The notes under the pieces are model-generated. The model made no database searches. It was not told where the DNA came from and saw only the letters and a list, made by a program, of their open reading frames with translations. From JAGWBD01 sp965220615 (GTDB taxonomy: Bacteria > Chloroflexota > Anaerolineae > Aggregatilineales > Phototrophicaceae), in assembly GCA_965220615.1 (NCBI GenBank), contig CBDCQL010000002.1:124001-188000 (forward strand): a stretch of 64,000 bases of DNA. Direction: 5' to 3'. Positions 8,298 to 16,793 of the stretch are shown here, one piece after another. The position numbers were made by a program, and so were the translations under genes. How positions within the stretch are numbered: position 1 is the first letter of the stretch; every line of letters begins with the position of its first letter.

Positions 8298-9680
8298 ATG
8301 GATGCCCGTTTGATCGAATTCATCCGCGCCCTGCGCGCAGCGGGCGTGCGCGTCTCGCTGGCGGAAAGTCAGGATGCCGGCGAGGCGCTGGAAGCCGTCG
8401 GCGTGGCGCAGCGCGAACGCTTTCGCGCGGCCTTGCGCAGCACCCTGGTCAAGGAAGCGCGCGACCAGCCGGTCTTTGACTATTTCTTCCCGCTCTTCTT
8501 CGGCAGCGGCCAGCCCCCCATGAGCGATATCCCCGCCGACATGACGGAGGAGCAGCGTGACACCCTGCGCGAAGCCCTCATGTCGCTGGCCGGTGACGCG
8601 GCGGCCCTGAGCGATCTGTTGCGGCAATTGCTGGAGGGACAGCGATTCACTGAATCGCAATTGCAGCAGCTTGGCGAGCAGAGCGGTCTGGCCGAAGGCG
8701 AGTCTCTGACGCAACGCCGCTGGTACGAACGGCGCATGCGCCGCGCGGCCGGCCTGTCGGAGCTGGAACAGTTGATTCGGGATTTGCTGCAGATGCTGGA
8801 AGCGATGGGCATGGGCGAGGAGGCGCGCCGGCAACTGCGCGAGATGCTGCAGCAAAACGTCGGAGCGCTCAATGAACAGCTTTCGCAGCACGTGGGTAGC
8901 AGCCTGGCGCAGCAAATGGCGGCGCGCGGGCCGGAACGACCCGGCGACCTGCAGGACGTCCCCTTCAATCGCCTGCGCCACAGCGAGGTCGAGGCGCTTC
9001 GCGAGGAGTTACAGCGTCTGGCGGCGCGCCTGCGTACCCGTGCGGCCCTGCGTCAGCAGCAACACCGCGATGGCAATCCGGACCCGCGCCGGACCTTGCG
9101 CGCCAGCCTGCGTTACGGGGGCCTGCCGCTGGAAATCCGGCATCGCCAGCGTCGCAGGAAACCGGCCCTGTTGCTGCTCTGCGACCTGAGCACCTCGATG
9201 CGGCACTGCGCCGGCTTCCTGCTCATGCTGGTCTACCAGTTGCAGGACCAGGTGGCCCGTACCAGCAGCTTCGTCTTCATCGACGATCTGGTCGAAATCA
9301 GCGACCATTTCGCCAGTCGGGAGCCGCGGGACGCCCTGCAGCGGGTCCTGCGCGAGAATCCGCCCGGTCACTACAACACCGACCTCGGCCGCAGCCTGGC
9401 GACACTCTGTGAGCGGCACGCGGACTGCATCGATCCCCGTACAACGATGATCATCCTCGGCGACGGCCGCAACAACTTCAACGACCCGCGTCTTGATCTC
9501 GCCCAAAACCTGCAGCGGCGCAGCCACCGTCTCTTCTGGTTCAATCCCGAACCCGGCGACTACTGGGGCAGCGGCGACAGTGACATGCCGGAGTACTCCC
9601 GCCACGCCGACGGTGTCTACCCTGTGCGGACCCTGCGTGAACTGGCCGGAGCGGTGGACGAGATTCTCACGGCGCGCTGA
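8298..9680 (+). CDS. CoxE-like VWA domain protein
   Basis: 460 residues, soluble. The N-terminal half is helical with a Glu/Gln-rich region (about 75-210). The C-terminal half is a von Willebrand factor A domain of the CoxE type. The MIDAS start DLSTS lies near residue 296 (LLLLCDLSTSM), followed by YNTDLGRSL and the strand IILGDGRNN. CoxE-type proteins usually work with a MoxR-type AAA+ ATPase in metal insertion or remodelling of client proteins. Here no MoxR gene is present; the gene follows two FtsH-like AAA+ genes by 27 bases. It may be the substrate adaptor of that membrane AAA+ pair. The partner assignment is inference from gene order. Confidence 0.8.
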   Translation: MDARLIEFIRALRAAGVRVSLAESQDAGEALEAVGVAQRERFRAALRSTLVKEARDQPVFDYFFPLFFGSGQPPMSDIPADMTEEQRDTLREALMSLAGDAAALSDLLRQLLEGQRFTESQLQQLGEQSGLAEGESLTQRRWYERRMRRAAGLSELEQLIRDLLQMLEAMGMGEEARRQLREMLQQNVGALNEQLSQHVGSSLAQQMAARGPERPGDLQDVPFNRLRHSEVEALREELQRLAARLRTRAALRQQQHRDGNPDPRRTLRASLRYGGLPLEIRHRQRRRKPALLLLCDLSTSMRHCAGFLLMLVYQLQDQVARTSSFVFIDDLVEISDHFASREPRDALQRVLRENPPGHYNTDLGRSLATLCERHADCIDPRTTMIILGDGRNNFNDPRLDLAQNLQRRSHRLFWFNPEPGDYWGSGDSDMPEYSRHADGVYPVRTLRELAGAVDEILTAR

Positions 9681-9687
9681 AGGCGCT

Positions 9688-10221
9688 TCAGGGCAGCACC
9701 TCGATCACAATGTCGTGTTCGCGGGCGTTAACCAGCGTCATCCACCAGGGACGCAGCAGTTCGTAATCGCAATCGCCGGTCATGTCGAGGCGCAATTGCA
9801 GGTGAATCTGACGCGCCCCGTCGTTTCGCTGCCAACGGAGGACCTTGTGCGTGGCGGCGCAGCCCCGGCCCACGCTCCACAGGCCCGCCAGCACACGACC
9901 GTCCGAGAAATCGTGGGGCTGGCGCGTCACAGGCTGGCGACAGAGCTGGCTGTTATCGGCGAGATTGAAGAAGTTCGTCAGTTCGTCGGCGCTGCGAAGC
10001 ACGAAGAACTGTCCGGCAGCGTCCCGCGCGGCTTCAAAACAGATGCCCGCCATCACAGCATTGGCATCGGCTTCCGGGACCGGCGGTGTGGGCACCGGAA
10101 CGTCCCTCAGGGAGGCGGCCTGAGGCAAGTTGGCAACAAGGTTGCAGCCCGTCAGAAACATGAGAACAAGCGCCACCATGCATCGCGGGAAATGGTGGGA
10201 CGTGGTAGGATAGCGCCACAT
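9688..10221 (-). CDS. Predicted lipoprotein of unknown function
   Basis: 177 residues. The hydrophobic MVALVLMFLTGCN segment ends in a lipobox cysteine (Cys26 from ATG 10221), so the product is probably lipid-anchored outside the membrane. A Pro-rich spacer (VPVPTPPVPEAD) follows, then a compact domain with Cys residues. I do not recognise the fold. The start may instead be the ATG at 10179, which gives a more usual signal peptide length. It is convergent with the VWA gene (7 bases apart) and divergent from the metallophosphoesterase at 10254. Confidence 0.6.
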   Translation of the reverse strand: MWRYPTTSHHFPRCMVALVLMFLTGCNLVANLPQAASLRDVPVPTPPVPEADANAVMAGICFEAARDAAGQFFVLRSADELTNFFNLADNSQLCRQPVTRQPHDFSDGRVLAGLWSVGRGCAATHKVLRWQRNDGARQIHLQLRLDMTGDCDYELLRPWWMTLVNAREHDIVIEVLP

Positions 10222-10253
10222 TCAGCCGGGACCCCCGTTTCACAGGAGCATGC

Positions 10254-10985
10254 ATGCGCATACTGGTCATCTCGGATATCCACGCGAATCTTGACGCCTT
10301 CGATGCCGTACTGCAAGACGCCGATGGGCAGTGGGACTATGTGTGGTGTCTGGGGGACGTGGTGGGCTACGGTCCGGACCCCAACGAGTGTGTCGAACGC
10401 TTGCGCGAGTTGCCGCATCTTTGTCTGGCCGGCAACCATGACTGGGCTGCCCTGGGCCGGCTGGATCTGAACAGTTTCAATCCGGAAGCGCGCCAGGTCG
10501 TTGCCTGGACGAGTGAGACGCTTTCAGGCAACAGTCGCGTCTGGCTGGAAGCCTTGCCCACCACCTTCGTTGCCGGCGATTTCACCCTTGCCCACGGCAG
10601 TCCGCGCGAACCCGTCTGGGAATATATCTTTGAGCCCCATGTGGCTGCCCAGAACTTCCCGTATTTCGAGACTTCCTTTTGCCTCGTGGGTCATACGCAC
10701 CAACCCGCCATTTATGAACAACAGAATGGTCCGGGATCGGTTGACATGGTCTTGCCCGGCCCGCGCCAGCGTCGCCATCTGAACGGCCTGCGTCAGATCA
10801 TCAACCCCGGCAGCGTCGGGCAGCCGCGGGACCAGAATCCGCGCGCGGCCTACGCCCTGCTGGACCTGCCGGACGGGGTCTGGGAATATCGTCGCGTCGC
10901 CTATAACGTGAACGCCGTTCAGGACCGTATGCGCCGTGTGGATTTGCCGGAGCGCCTGGTCAGGCGACTGGAGTATGGCTGGTAG
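10254..10985 (+). CDS. Calcineurin-like metallophosphoesterase (YfcE/MJ0936-like)
   Basis: 243 residues with the full metallophosphoesterase motif set: DIHAN near residue 8, GDVVGYGP near 37, GNHDW near 61, and GHTH near 145. The GDVVGYGPxPNECV pattern is typical of the small bacterial YfcE-like phosphodiesterases, which bind two metal ions and hydrolyse phosphodiesters of uncertain physiological identity. ATG 10254 is used, with AGGAG about five bases upstream; an ATG at 10250 is in another frame. The next gene (DtxR-like) starts inside its last codons, suggesting translational coupling. Confidence 0.8.
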   Translation: MRILVISDIHANLDAFDAVLQDADGQWDYVWCLGDVVGYGPDPNECVERLRELPHLCLAGNHDWAALGRLDLNSFNPEARQVVAWTSETLSGNSRVWLEALPTTFVAGDFTLAHGSPREPVWEYIFEPHVAAQNFPYFETSFCLVGHTHQPAIYEQQNGPGSVDMVLPGPRQRRHLNGLRQIINPGSVGQPRDQNPRAAYALLDLPDGVWEYRRVAYNVNAVQDRMRRVDLPERLVRRLEYGW

Positions 10986-11709
10986 CCCCGGTACGCTAAT
11001 GGAGGGGCCGGGCACGGCCCTGCGCCCCTGGCTGGCGCAAATCTGGCGTCTGGCGGAACGTCGCCGTCATGCCGAAAGTGACTGGGTCGGGACAGGGGAT
11101 CTGGGCGAGTCTATGAATGCCAGCCCTCCTGTTGTCAACCGCATGATCACGCGCCTGCGTCGCGATGATCTGTTGCGTCATGAGCCTTACCACGGCGTCC
11201 GCTTGACCGAAGAGGGACGGCGGGTAGCGTTGCAGGAACTGCGGCGCCAGCGCATCGCCGAGGTGTTTCTGGAGCGCGTCATGGGTTTCGGCTGGCACGA
11301 GGTCCATTCGGAAGCAACGCGCATGTGCAGCGGGCTGGACGACCTGCTGGTGGAACGTATGGCAGAGATGAGTGGTCGGCCCCGGCGCTGCCCGCATGGC
11401 GAACTCATTCCGGCGCAAGACGGAGACCTGGCGCCGATGGATGACCGCCCGCTGGCCAGCATTGAAGCGAAGGGTGGCGCCCTGCGCGTGACCCGCGTGC
11501 TGACGCGCGAGCCCGATCGCCTGGAATATCTGGCGGCCCTGGGGTTACGGCCCGATACCGAACTTGAGGTCATTCACACCGCGCCCTTCGAAGGACCCTT
11601 GCAGCTGCGTATCGGTCGCGAATACCGAATTATCGGCCACAGCCTGGCCGAACTGATTTGTGTAGCGCCTGTTCCCCAGGGCAAGGGAATTCGTGTACAA
11701 TCTGGCTAG
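10975..11709 (+). CDS. DtxR/MntR-family regulator with altered metal site
   Basis: 244 residues. There is an N-terminal winged helix (about 37-80; NASPPVVNRMITRLRRDDLL recognition region), a DtxR dimerisation domain (HEVHSEATRM segment and RCPHGELIP), and a C-terminal FeoA/SH3-like domain (about 160-240). Aligned by eye with DtxR, the ligands corresponding to His79, Cys102, Glu105 and His106 read Gln, Thr, Cys and Ser; Glu83 and His98 are kept. Metal sensing is therefore probably changed or lost. The start is chosen at 10975, overlapping the previous gene; ATG 10999 is an alternative. No nearby target operator was recognised. Confidence 0.75.
   Translation: MAGSPGTLMEGPGTALRPWLAQIWRLAERRRHAESDWVGTGDLGESMNASPPVVNRMITRLRRDDLLRHEPYHGVRLTEEGRRVALQELRRQRIAEVFLERVMGFGWHEVHSEATRMCSGLDDLLVERMAEMSGRPRRCPHGELIPAQDGDLAPMDDRPLASIEAKGGALRVTRVLTREPDRLEYLAALGLRPDTELEVIHTAPFEGPLQLRIGREYRIIGHSLAELICVAPVPQGKGIRVQSG
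11696..11701 (+). promoter_or_regulatory. Possible -10 element before the C39-like/TPR gene
   Basis: TACAAT lies 33 bases before the ATG at 11735, inside the last codons of the DtxR gene. No convincing -35 hexamer lies 17 bases upstream (TTCCCC at 11672). Weak prediction. Confidence 0.3.
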
Positions 11710-11734
11710 TCCTGATATGGAAACCTGAATTCAC

Positions 11735-12814
11735 ATGGCTTTAGGCCATCGACTTTCCGCTTTCGCTTCGCTGGCGCTGCTGCTGCTGTGCACAACTCTC
11801 GTCCTGGCGCAGGATGAGCCGCAGGCCACACCCACCGCCGTCCTGATTAAGGACTTCAACTTCGAATTCCAGGGCTGGAACAACTGCGGTCCGGCCACCC
11901 TGACCAATGCCCTGACGCACTTTGGCTACCGGAACGATCAGAACCGGGCGGCCAACTGGCTCAAGCCCAACCGCGAAGACAAAAACGTGACGCCGCAGGA
12001 AATGGTGGATTTCGTCAACAACGAAGTGCCTGAACTGCCGGTGCGCGCGCTCGCCCGCAGTGGCGGAGACCTGCAACTGTTGCGTCGTTTCATCGCTGCC
12101 GGCCACCCTGTCATCGTCGAGAAGGGCTATGAACCGCCGCCGGGCGACCTCGGCTGGATGGGACATTACCTGCTGCTGATCGGCTATGACGACGACCGGC
12201 GCGAGTTCACCGCACACGACAGCTATCGCGGGCCACAGAAGATCTACAGTTACGACCAGATCAATGAATACTGGCAGCATTTCAACCACAGCTACATCGT
12301 GCTTTTCGAGACCGTCGAGGAACAGCAGTTGCTGGACATGCTGGGCGAGGACGCCGACCCGCAGCAAAACATCCTCCTGACTCTGGAAGAACAGCGGCTG
12401 GCCGTGATGGAGGACCCGGAGAACCCCTTCCTGTGGTTCAACATTGGCAGCAACTACGTGGCGCTGGCGCCGGACTATGGCCGCCAGGCTTGGGAATACG
12501 CCACGCTCGCCTTTGATGAAGCGCGCCGCTACGGCCTGCCCTTTCGCATGCTGTGGTACCAGTTTGGCCCGCTGGAGGCCTACAACGCGGTCGGTCGCTA
12601 CCAGGACACCTTGACCCTGGCCAACGTCAACCTGAATGACGGGGGCGGCCACTTTGTCGAGGAAATCTGGTTCCACGTCGGCAAGGCCCGCGAGGGCATG
12701 GGGCAGACGCGTGTTGCGATGGAAAACTACCGCCGCGCCCTCGAGGTCAACCGCAATTACAGCGCCGCGCGCGATGCGCTGGAGGCCTTGCAGGCTGGCC
12801 AGGCGACCGGCTGA
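11735..12814 (+). CDS. Secreted C39-like peptidase domain with TPR tail
   Basis: 359 residues. A signal peptide (LALLLLCTTLVLAQ) is followed by a papain-fold C39-like (Peptidase_C39_2) domain. A candidate catalytic triad is present: Cys51 in NNCGPAT, His144 in MGHYLLLIGYD and Asp162 in AHDSYRG. Residues from about 225 onward form helical repeats consistent with TPRs (PENPFLWFNIGSNYVALA; VAMENYRRALEVNRNYSAARDALEAL). It should act outside the cell membrane on peptides or peptide-linked substrates; the natural substrate is unknown. Such single-domain C39-like proteins without ABC transporter parts are not bacteriocin exporters. Confidence 0.75.
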   Translation: MALGHRLSAFASLALLLLCTTLVLAQDEPQATPTAVLIKDFNFEFQGWNNCGPATLTNALTHFGYRNDQNRAANWLKPNREDKNVTPQEMVDFVNNEVPELPVRALARSGGDLQLLRRFIAAGHPVIVEKGYEPPPGDLGWMGHYLLLIGYDDDRREFTAHDSYRGPQKIYSYDQINEYWQHFNHSYIVLFETVEEQQLLDMLGEDADPQQNILLTLEEQRLAVMEDPENPFLWFNIGSNYVALAPDYGRQAWEYATLAFDEARRYGLPFRMLWYQFGPLEAYNAVGRYQDTLTLANVNLNDGGGHFVEEIWFHVGKAREGMGQTRVAMENYRRALEVNRNYSAARDALEALQAGQATG

Positions 12815-12884
12815 AACATCCCCGCGACAGTCTGACGCGCATACGCTACACTCCGCCCGTAGATCGGCAGCAGGAGGACCGCAG

Positions 12885-13355
12885 GTGCAGCAAGCCCCTT
12901 ACGACGGCACGCCTCCGCTGGCCGGCATCGGAACGCGTTTCCTGGCCCTGGTCATCGACACCATTATTCTTGCGGTCCTGCGTCTTTTCCTCATGATTCT
13001 GCTCGCACCGCAGAATCTGGCGCAGGAATTTTTGCTCGCCCTGGTGCTCGACATCGGGACGACCGTCCCCTATTACTGGTTCTTCTGGACGCGCGCCGGC
13101 GGGCAGACGCCAGGCAAGAGCCTGTTGCGCATTCGCGTTATCAGTGAAAGCGGCGCGGACCTCAGCGACCGTCAGGCCCTGCTGCGGGTTCTGGGCTACT
13201 ATCTCGGACAGTTGTCGATTGGCCTCGGCTTTGTCTGGGCGGCCTTCAACCGCGAGCAGCAGGGCTGGCACGACAAGCTGGCCCACAGCCTGGTCGTCAC
13301 CAGCGACCTGCCGCCGCGCCTGATTCCGCGACAGACGAACATTGATCGTCCCTGA
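12885..13355 (+). CDS. RDD family membrane protein
   Basis: 156 residues, start GTG 12885 with AGGAGG eight bases upstream. It shows the RDD pattern: GTRFLALVIDTII with the Arg and Asp in the first helix, a second helix, then TPGKSLLRIRVI and a final helix ending in GWHDKLAHSLVV. RDD proteins are small integral membrane proteins; some take part in ion exchange or osmotic adaptation, but most are uncharacterised. A second RDD gene follows at 13500, and the two may form a heteromer. An ATG-started frame further upstream (12636) is only a read-through of the preceding gene in another frame. Confidence 0.8.
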   Translation: MQQAPYDGTPPLAGIGTRFLALVIDTIILAVLRLFLMILLAPQNLAQEFLLALVLDIGTTVPYYWFFWTRAGGQTPGKSLLRIRVISESGADLSDRQALLRVLGYYLGQLSIGLGFVWAAFNREQQGWHDKLAHSLVVTSDLPPRLIPRQTNIDRP

Positions 13356-13383
13356 CAGGTGGTGAACCGGCTGCATCGTTTTG

Positions 13384-13430
13384 CGTAGTTCATCAAGAGT
13401 AAACGTAGTGCAGATGTCGGGTATACGTAG
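13384..13430 (+). repeat. Three CGTAG direct repeats about two helical turns apart
   Basis: CGTAG occurs at 13384-13388, 13404-13408 and 13426-13430. The last two are preceded by AAA/ATA. Spacings are 20 and 22 bases, close to two DNA turns. The 144-base gap between the two RDD genes otherwise holds a CTGCC/GGCAG hairpin near 13437-13450. They could be binding sites of an activator for the 13500 gene; chance occurrence is possible. Confidence 0.3.
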
Positions 13431-13499
13431 CGGATCTGCCGGACGGCAGCGACGGGGGCATCCCGACAGGGCCAGTCAGGGCAGGGGAAAGGTGGGCAC

Positions 13500-13898
13500 A
13501 TGAAACCCAAACGGCAGGAAGTGGAACTGGCGGTCATCGGCAAGCGATTTGTCGCCGTTTTCGTCGATGGCATTCTGCAGGCCATCCTTGCCGGCCTGAT
13601 ACACCTGGGCATGGGCATGGGTGGCGTGGGCAATTCCCTGCAAATGCTGCTGACCCTGGTCTATGGCTGGTATTTCCTCACCCGCCATGAGGGCCAGACG
13701 CCTGGCAAGAAACTGATGAACATTCGCGTCATCAAGGAAGACGGTTCACCGATCGGCGACGGCGATGCCATCATTCGCGTGCTGGTCTCCTGGATCAGCG
13801 GCGCCGTGTTTTTGATTGGCTTTATCTGGGCCCTCTTCGACCAGCGCAACCAGACCTGGCATGACAAGGCGGTGGGCTCCCTAGTCGTCAATGCCTGA
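13500..13898 (+). CDS. RDD family membrane protein, second copy
   Basis: 132 residues. GKRFVAVFVDGILQAIL gives the Arg-x-Asp pattern in helix 1. A hydrophobic pair of helices follows, then EGQTPGKKLMNIRVI and TWHDKAVGSLVV at the C terminus. Same family as the gene at 12885 but divergent in sequence and shorter. Start ATG 13500, preceded by AGGGGAAAGG about eight bases upstream. Unlike its neighbour it has its own 144-base leader, so it may be separately regulated. Confidence 0.8.
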   Translation: MKPKRQEVELAVIGKRFVAVFVDGILQAILAGLIHLGMGMGGVGNSLQMLLTLVYGWYFLTRHEGQTPGKKLMNIRVIKEDGSPIGDGDAIIRVLVSWISGAVFLIGFIWALFDQRNQTWHDKAVGSLVVNA

Positions 13899-13922
13899 GG
13901 CAGGGGGGTCGGCCACCTGGCC

Positions 13923-15074
13923 GTGAGCGTCTCCTTCTGGCAGGCGAATGGTGAGCAGCCCGTCCGCGAGGTCGATTTTCTGATCATCGGCGCGGGCCTG
14001 GTCGGCTGCGCGGCGGCGCTATTCGCGACGAATGCCGGACGCCAGGTCACCATCACCGACGCGCGCGACCTGGGTCTGGGCGCCAGCAGCCGCAACGCCG
14101 GCTTCATGATCACCGGCCTCGACAGCTACTATCACCGCGCCCTTGAGCGTTACGGACGACCGGTGGTGCGCGAGATGTGGGGCCTCTCCCAAACGACCCA
14201 TCGCCACCTGCACCACGTCATCGACGCGGCCGACGGAGCCGTGCAGCGTCAGCGCTGCGGCTCCCTGTTGCTGGCCGAGAGCGAAGGCGAGGCGCACGAT
14301 CTGGAGCAGGCGGCGCGGGCCATGGACGCCGACGACATCGACGTGCAGTTTCACGCGCGGGACCCCTTGCACCGCGGCTTCCATGTGGCCATTGAGCAGG
14401 CCCGTGACGCGGCCGTCCATCCCTTTGAACTGGTGCAGGCGATGTTTCAACAGAGCGGTGCGGAACTGCTGCCCGGCAACGAGGTCTGGCGCATTGAGGA
14501 CGGGCGTGGAGAGCTCGTTCGCGTCTACAGTCGCCTGGCAATTTTTGAGGCGCGTCATGTGCTGGTCTGCACCAATGGCTGGTCGGCGACGCTGCTGCCG
14601 CATCTGGCGCGTCACATCGTGCCGGTGCGCGGCCAGGTGCTGGTGACGGCGCCGCTACGGCAGGGGCCGCTGCTCAATACTTGCGGCTACAGCGACAACG
14701 GCTACATGTACTACCGCGATACCTTCGACGGTCGTTTGCTGCTGGGTGGCGGACGGAGGCAGAATCGCTGGCTGGAACACAATCGCCTCGACGAGCGCAT
14801 CAGCGACCCGGTGCAGCGCACGCTGGAAGCCTGGCTGCACAAACGCTTCCCGGACGTGGACGCTCCCATTGAACGCCGTTGGGCCGGCGTGATGGGCTTC
14901 ACTTCCGACGGCCTGCCCCTGGTGGGCCGGCTGCCTGGCGTCGCCAACGCAGGCTACGCCGTCGGTTTCAACGGACACGGCCTGTCGCTCGGCGCCGGCA
15001 GCGCCGAACGCGCCGTCGACCTGCTGTTACACAATCGCCACCCCGGCGCCGTCAGCGCGGAGCGCCTCCTTTAG
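13923..15074 (+). CDS. FAD-dependent amine/amino-acid oxidase (DAO family)
   Basis: 383 residues. The N-terminal dinucleotide-binding motif is FLIIGAGLVGCAAALFA (about 20-36), followed by GASSRNAG, typical of DAO-family flavoenzymes such as glycine oxidase and gamma-glutamylputrescine oxidase. The C-terminal FAD-binding block reads GFTSDGLPLVGRLPG and then GFNGHGLSLGAGSA. It should oxidise an amine or amino acid with FAD; substrate unknown. Start is GTG 13923; no other ATG in frame sits before the GxGxxG motif. It lies 24 bases after the RDD gene and converges on the aldolase gene with a two-base gap. Confidence 0.8.
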   Translation: MSVSFWQANGEQPVREVDFLIIGAGLVGCAAALFATNAGRQVTITDARDLGLGASSRNAGFMITGLDSYYHRALERYGRPVVREMWGLSQTTHRHLHHVIDAADGAVQRQRCGSLLLAESEGEAHDLEQAARAMDADDIDVQFHARDPLHRGFHVAIEQARDAAVHPFELVQAMFQQSGAELLPGNEVWRIEDGRGELVRVYSRLAIFEARHVLVCTNGWSATLLPHLARHIVPVRGQVLVTAPLRQGPLLNTCGYSDNGYMYYRDTFDGRLLLGGGRRQNRWLEHNRLDERISDPVQRTLEAWLHKRFPDVDAPIERRWAGVMGFTSDGLPLVGRLPGVANAGYAVGFNGHGLSLGAGSAERAVDLLLHNRHPGAVSAERLL

Positions 15075-15076
15075 CG

Positions 15077-15835
15077 CTACTCGCCGTGGATAACACGACG
15101 GAATGCACGCAGCGTACCTGTAACATCCTCATGGCCCCAGATGTTGCGCCCTATGACGCCGCCGCGCACACCGGCCTGCAGCAGATCGCGAAACATCGCC
15201 AGGGCGTCGTCCAGCGTGTCCGTCTGCGGCCCGCCGGCGGCGACCAACGGCACCGGGCAGCGTTCCACGATCTGCGTATGCGCCGCCAGATCGCCGCACC
15301 AGGGCGTCTTGACGACGTCCGCGCCGATCTCGGCCGCGCAACGCACGCCCCATGCAATATCTTCGGGGTTGTAGACGATTTCGTTGCCCGCGCCACGGGG
15401 ATACACGTGGCAGATGACCGGCAATTCGTGGCGGGCGCCCGCTTCCACCGTATCGGAAAGGATACGCAGGTACTTCACTTCACTGTCGCCACGCACGAAG
15501 ATGACGACGGCGATGGCGTCGGCGCCGAGGCGCAAGGCCTCCTCGACCGTGACGAACTGCTCGATGGCCGTGTCGTCCGTGCGCACGAAGCTGGACTGCA
15601 CGATGAGCGGCACAAGGCCGGCGTAGGGCCCCCAGAGGGCGGCGGCCGTGCCCTTGTGCATGGTGACGGCGTCCGGCGGTCCATCCATCACGGCCGCCAG
15701 GGTCGTGCGCAGGTTTTGCAGGCCGGCGGGGATGCCGGCCTGGTAGCCAATGTAATGGTCGATGGCCACCGAACAGAGATTACCGGAAGGATTGGCGAAA
15801 ATGCGGCTCAAACGAATTTGCTTGCCGAGGCCCAT
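15077..15835 (-). CDS. DhnA/LsrF-type class I aldolase
   Basis: 252 residues forming a TIM-barrel aldolase of the DhnA/FbaB/LsrF group. Visible markers are the N-terminal SVAIDHYIGYQAG, the internal VTMHKG strand and ADVVKTPWCGD carrying the likely Schiff-base Lys166. The phosphate-binding end is VAAGGP and GGVIGRNIWG. It should cleave or condense a phosphorylated sugar or ketose through a Schiff base. It is the last gene of a minus-strand cluster with a PfkB kinase and a PhyH dioxygenase, which suggests a dedicated route for a modified sugar: oxidation, phosphorylation, then aldol cleavage. The exact substrate is unknown. Confidence 0.8.
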   Translation of the reverse strand: MGLGKQIRLSRIFANPSGNLCSVAIDHYIGYQAGIPAGLQNLRTTLAAVMDGPPDAVTMHKGTAAALWGPYAGLVPLIVQSSFVRTDDTAIEQFVTVEEALRLGADAIAVVIFVRGDSEVKYLRILSDTVEAGARHELPVICHVYPRGAGNEIVYNPEDIAWGVRCAAEIGADVVKTPWCGDLAAHTQIVERCPVPLVAAGGPQTDTLDDALAMFRDLLQAGVRGGVIGRNIWGHEDVTGTLRAFRRVIHGE

Positions 15836-15871
15836 GGTCTGTAACTCCCTGGTGATGAAAAAGGAAAGAAA

Positions 15872-16780
15872 TCAACCGGCGCGCGCAATGAAGTCGTGGA
15901 TTGCCGGCAGGGGCGGAACGCCGGTCAGGCCGGGTTGCGTGGCCTTGAGTGCGGCGGCGGCCGAGGCGATGCGCGCGCATTCGCGCAGAGGGTAGCCACG
16001 GGCAAGGGCCAGGGCCCAGGCGCCGTGAAAGACGTCGCCGCAGCCATTGGTATCCACCACCTCCACCGGGAAAGCCGTCTGGTGATGCAGTCCGTCGGCA
16101 TCAAGCATCCAGCATCCCCGTTCTCCGGCGGTGGCCGCCACGACGGTCCGCTGTGGCGTCCAGAGCCGCTGCAACGCTTCCTGGGGCGTAACACTACCGG
16201 TCCAGCTGAGGGCGAAGTCCTGCGAGAGGATCAGATGATCGACCAGCGCCTGCAATTCCTCGAAGAGAGGGCCCACGCCACGCTCGAAGTCGGCCACGAT
16301 CGGGATGCCGGCGGACCGCGCCACGCGGGCGGCGCGCAACTGGCCCGGGACATTGTAGGTATCGACGAAGAGCACCCGCGCCGCCTCAATCACTTCCGCG
16401 GGCGGCAGCGTCTCATGCGCGCCCAATGTGCCGTCACTGTAGGCAAAAATGGTGCGGGTGTGGTCCTCGTCGCCCAGAACGACGATTGCGTGGATGGGGT
16501 TGCCACCCTCCACGCGGACTACCTGCGAGACGTCCACGCCCGTGCGTCGCAACTCATCCTCAATGAAGAGCGAGAGGTCGTCCGGACCCAGTTTGCCGGC
16601 GTAGGCGCAGCGGCCGCCCATGCGCGCCCCGGCCAGAAGCGCCGCCGCGGTCAGGCCGCCGACGCGCCGCTGGCGACGGCGGACGCGCATCTTGGTGTCG
16701 CCCGCCGGATAGCGTGCGACGTAAAGGGCGTCGTCGACCGCGGCGCAACCCAGTCCCAGTACGTCCCAGCGCTTGTCCAT
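15872..16780 (-). CDS. PfkB family carbohydrate kinase
   Basis: 302 residues, start ATG 16780 (MDKRWDVLGLGCAAVDD). The ribokinase fold is indicated by the N-terminal Gly-rich strand, GGLTAAALLAGARMG in the substrate lid region, and the C-terminal signature DTNGCGDVFHGAW with catalytic Asp249 and anion-hole GxGD. The usual middle residue Ala of the GAGD motif is Cys247. It should phosphorylate a sugar or nucleoside with ATP. It starts 13 bases after the PhyH gene ends and lies 36 bases before the aldolase, so the three are probably co-transcribed. Confidence 0.85.
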   Translation of the reverse strand: MDKRWDVLGLGCAAVDDALYVARYPAGDTKMRVRRRQRRVGGLTAAALLAGARMGGRCAYAGKLGPDDLSLFIEDELRRTGVDVSQVVRVEGGNPIHAIVVLGDEDHTRTIFAYSDGTLGAHETLPPAEVIEAARVLFVDTYNVPGQLRAARVARSAGIPIVADFERGVGPLFEELQALVDHLILSQDFALSWTGSVTPQEALQRLWTPQRTVVAATAGERGCWMLDADGLHHQTAFPVEVVDTNGCGDVFHGAWALALARGYPLRECARIASAAAALKATQPGLTGVPPLPAIHDFIARAG

Positions 16781-16793
16781 CGCCGCTCCGGCG

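Noticed and set aside
6546..8981. Minus-strand open frame of 811 codons opposite the FtsH-like and VWA genes
   Set aside because: His/Gln/Ala/Arg-rich shadow of high-G+C coding DNA; the plus-strand genes have clear motifs.
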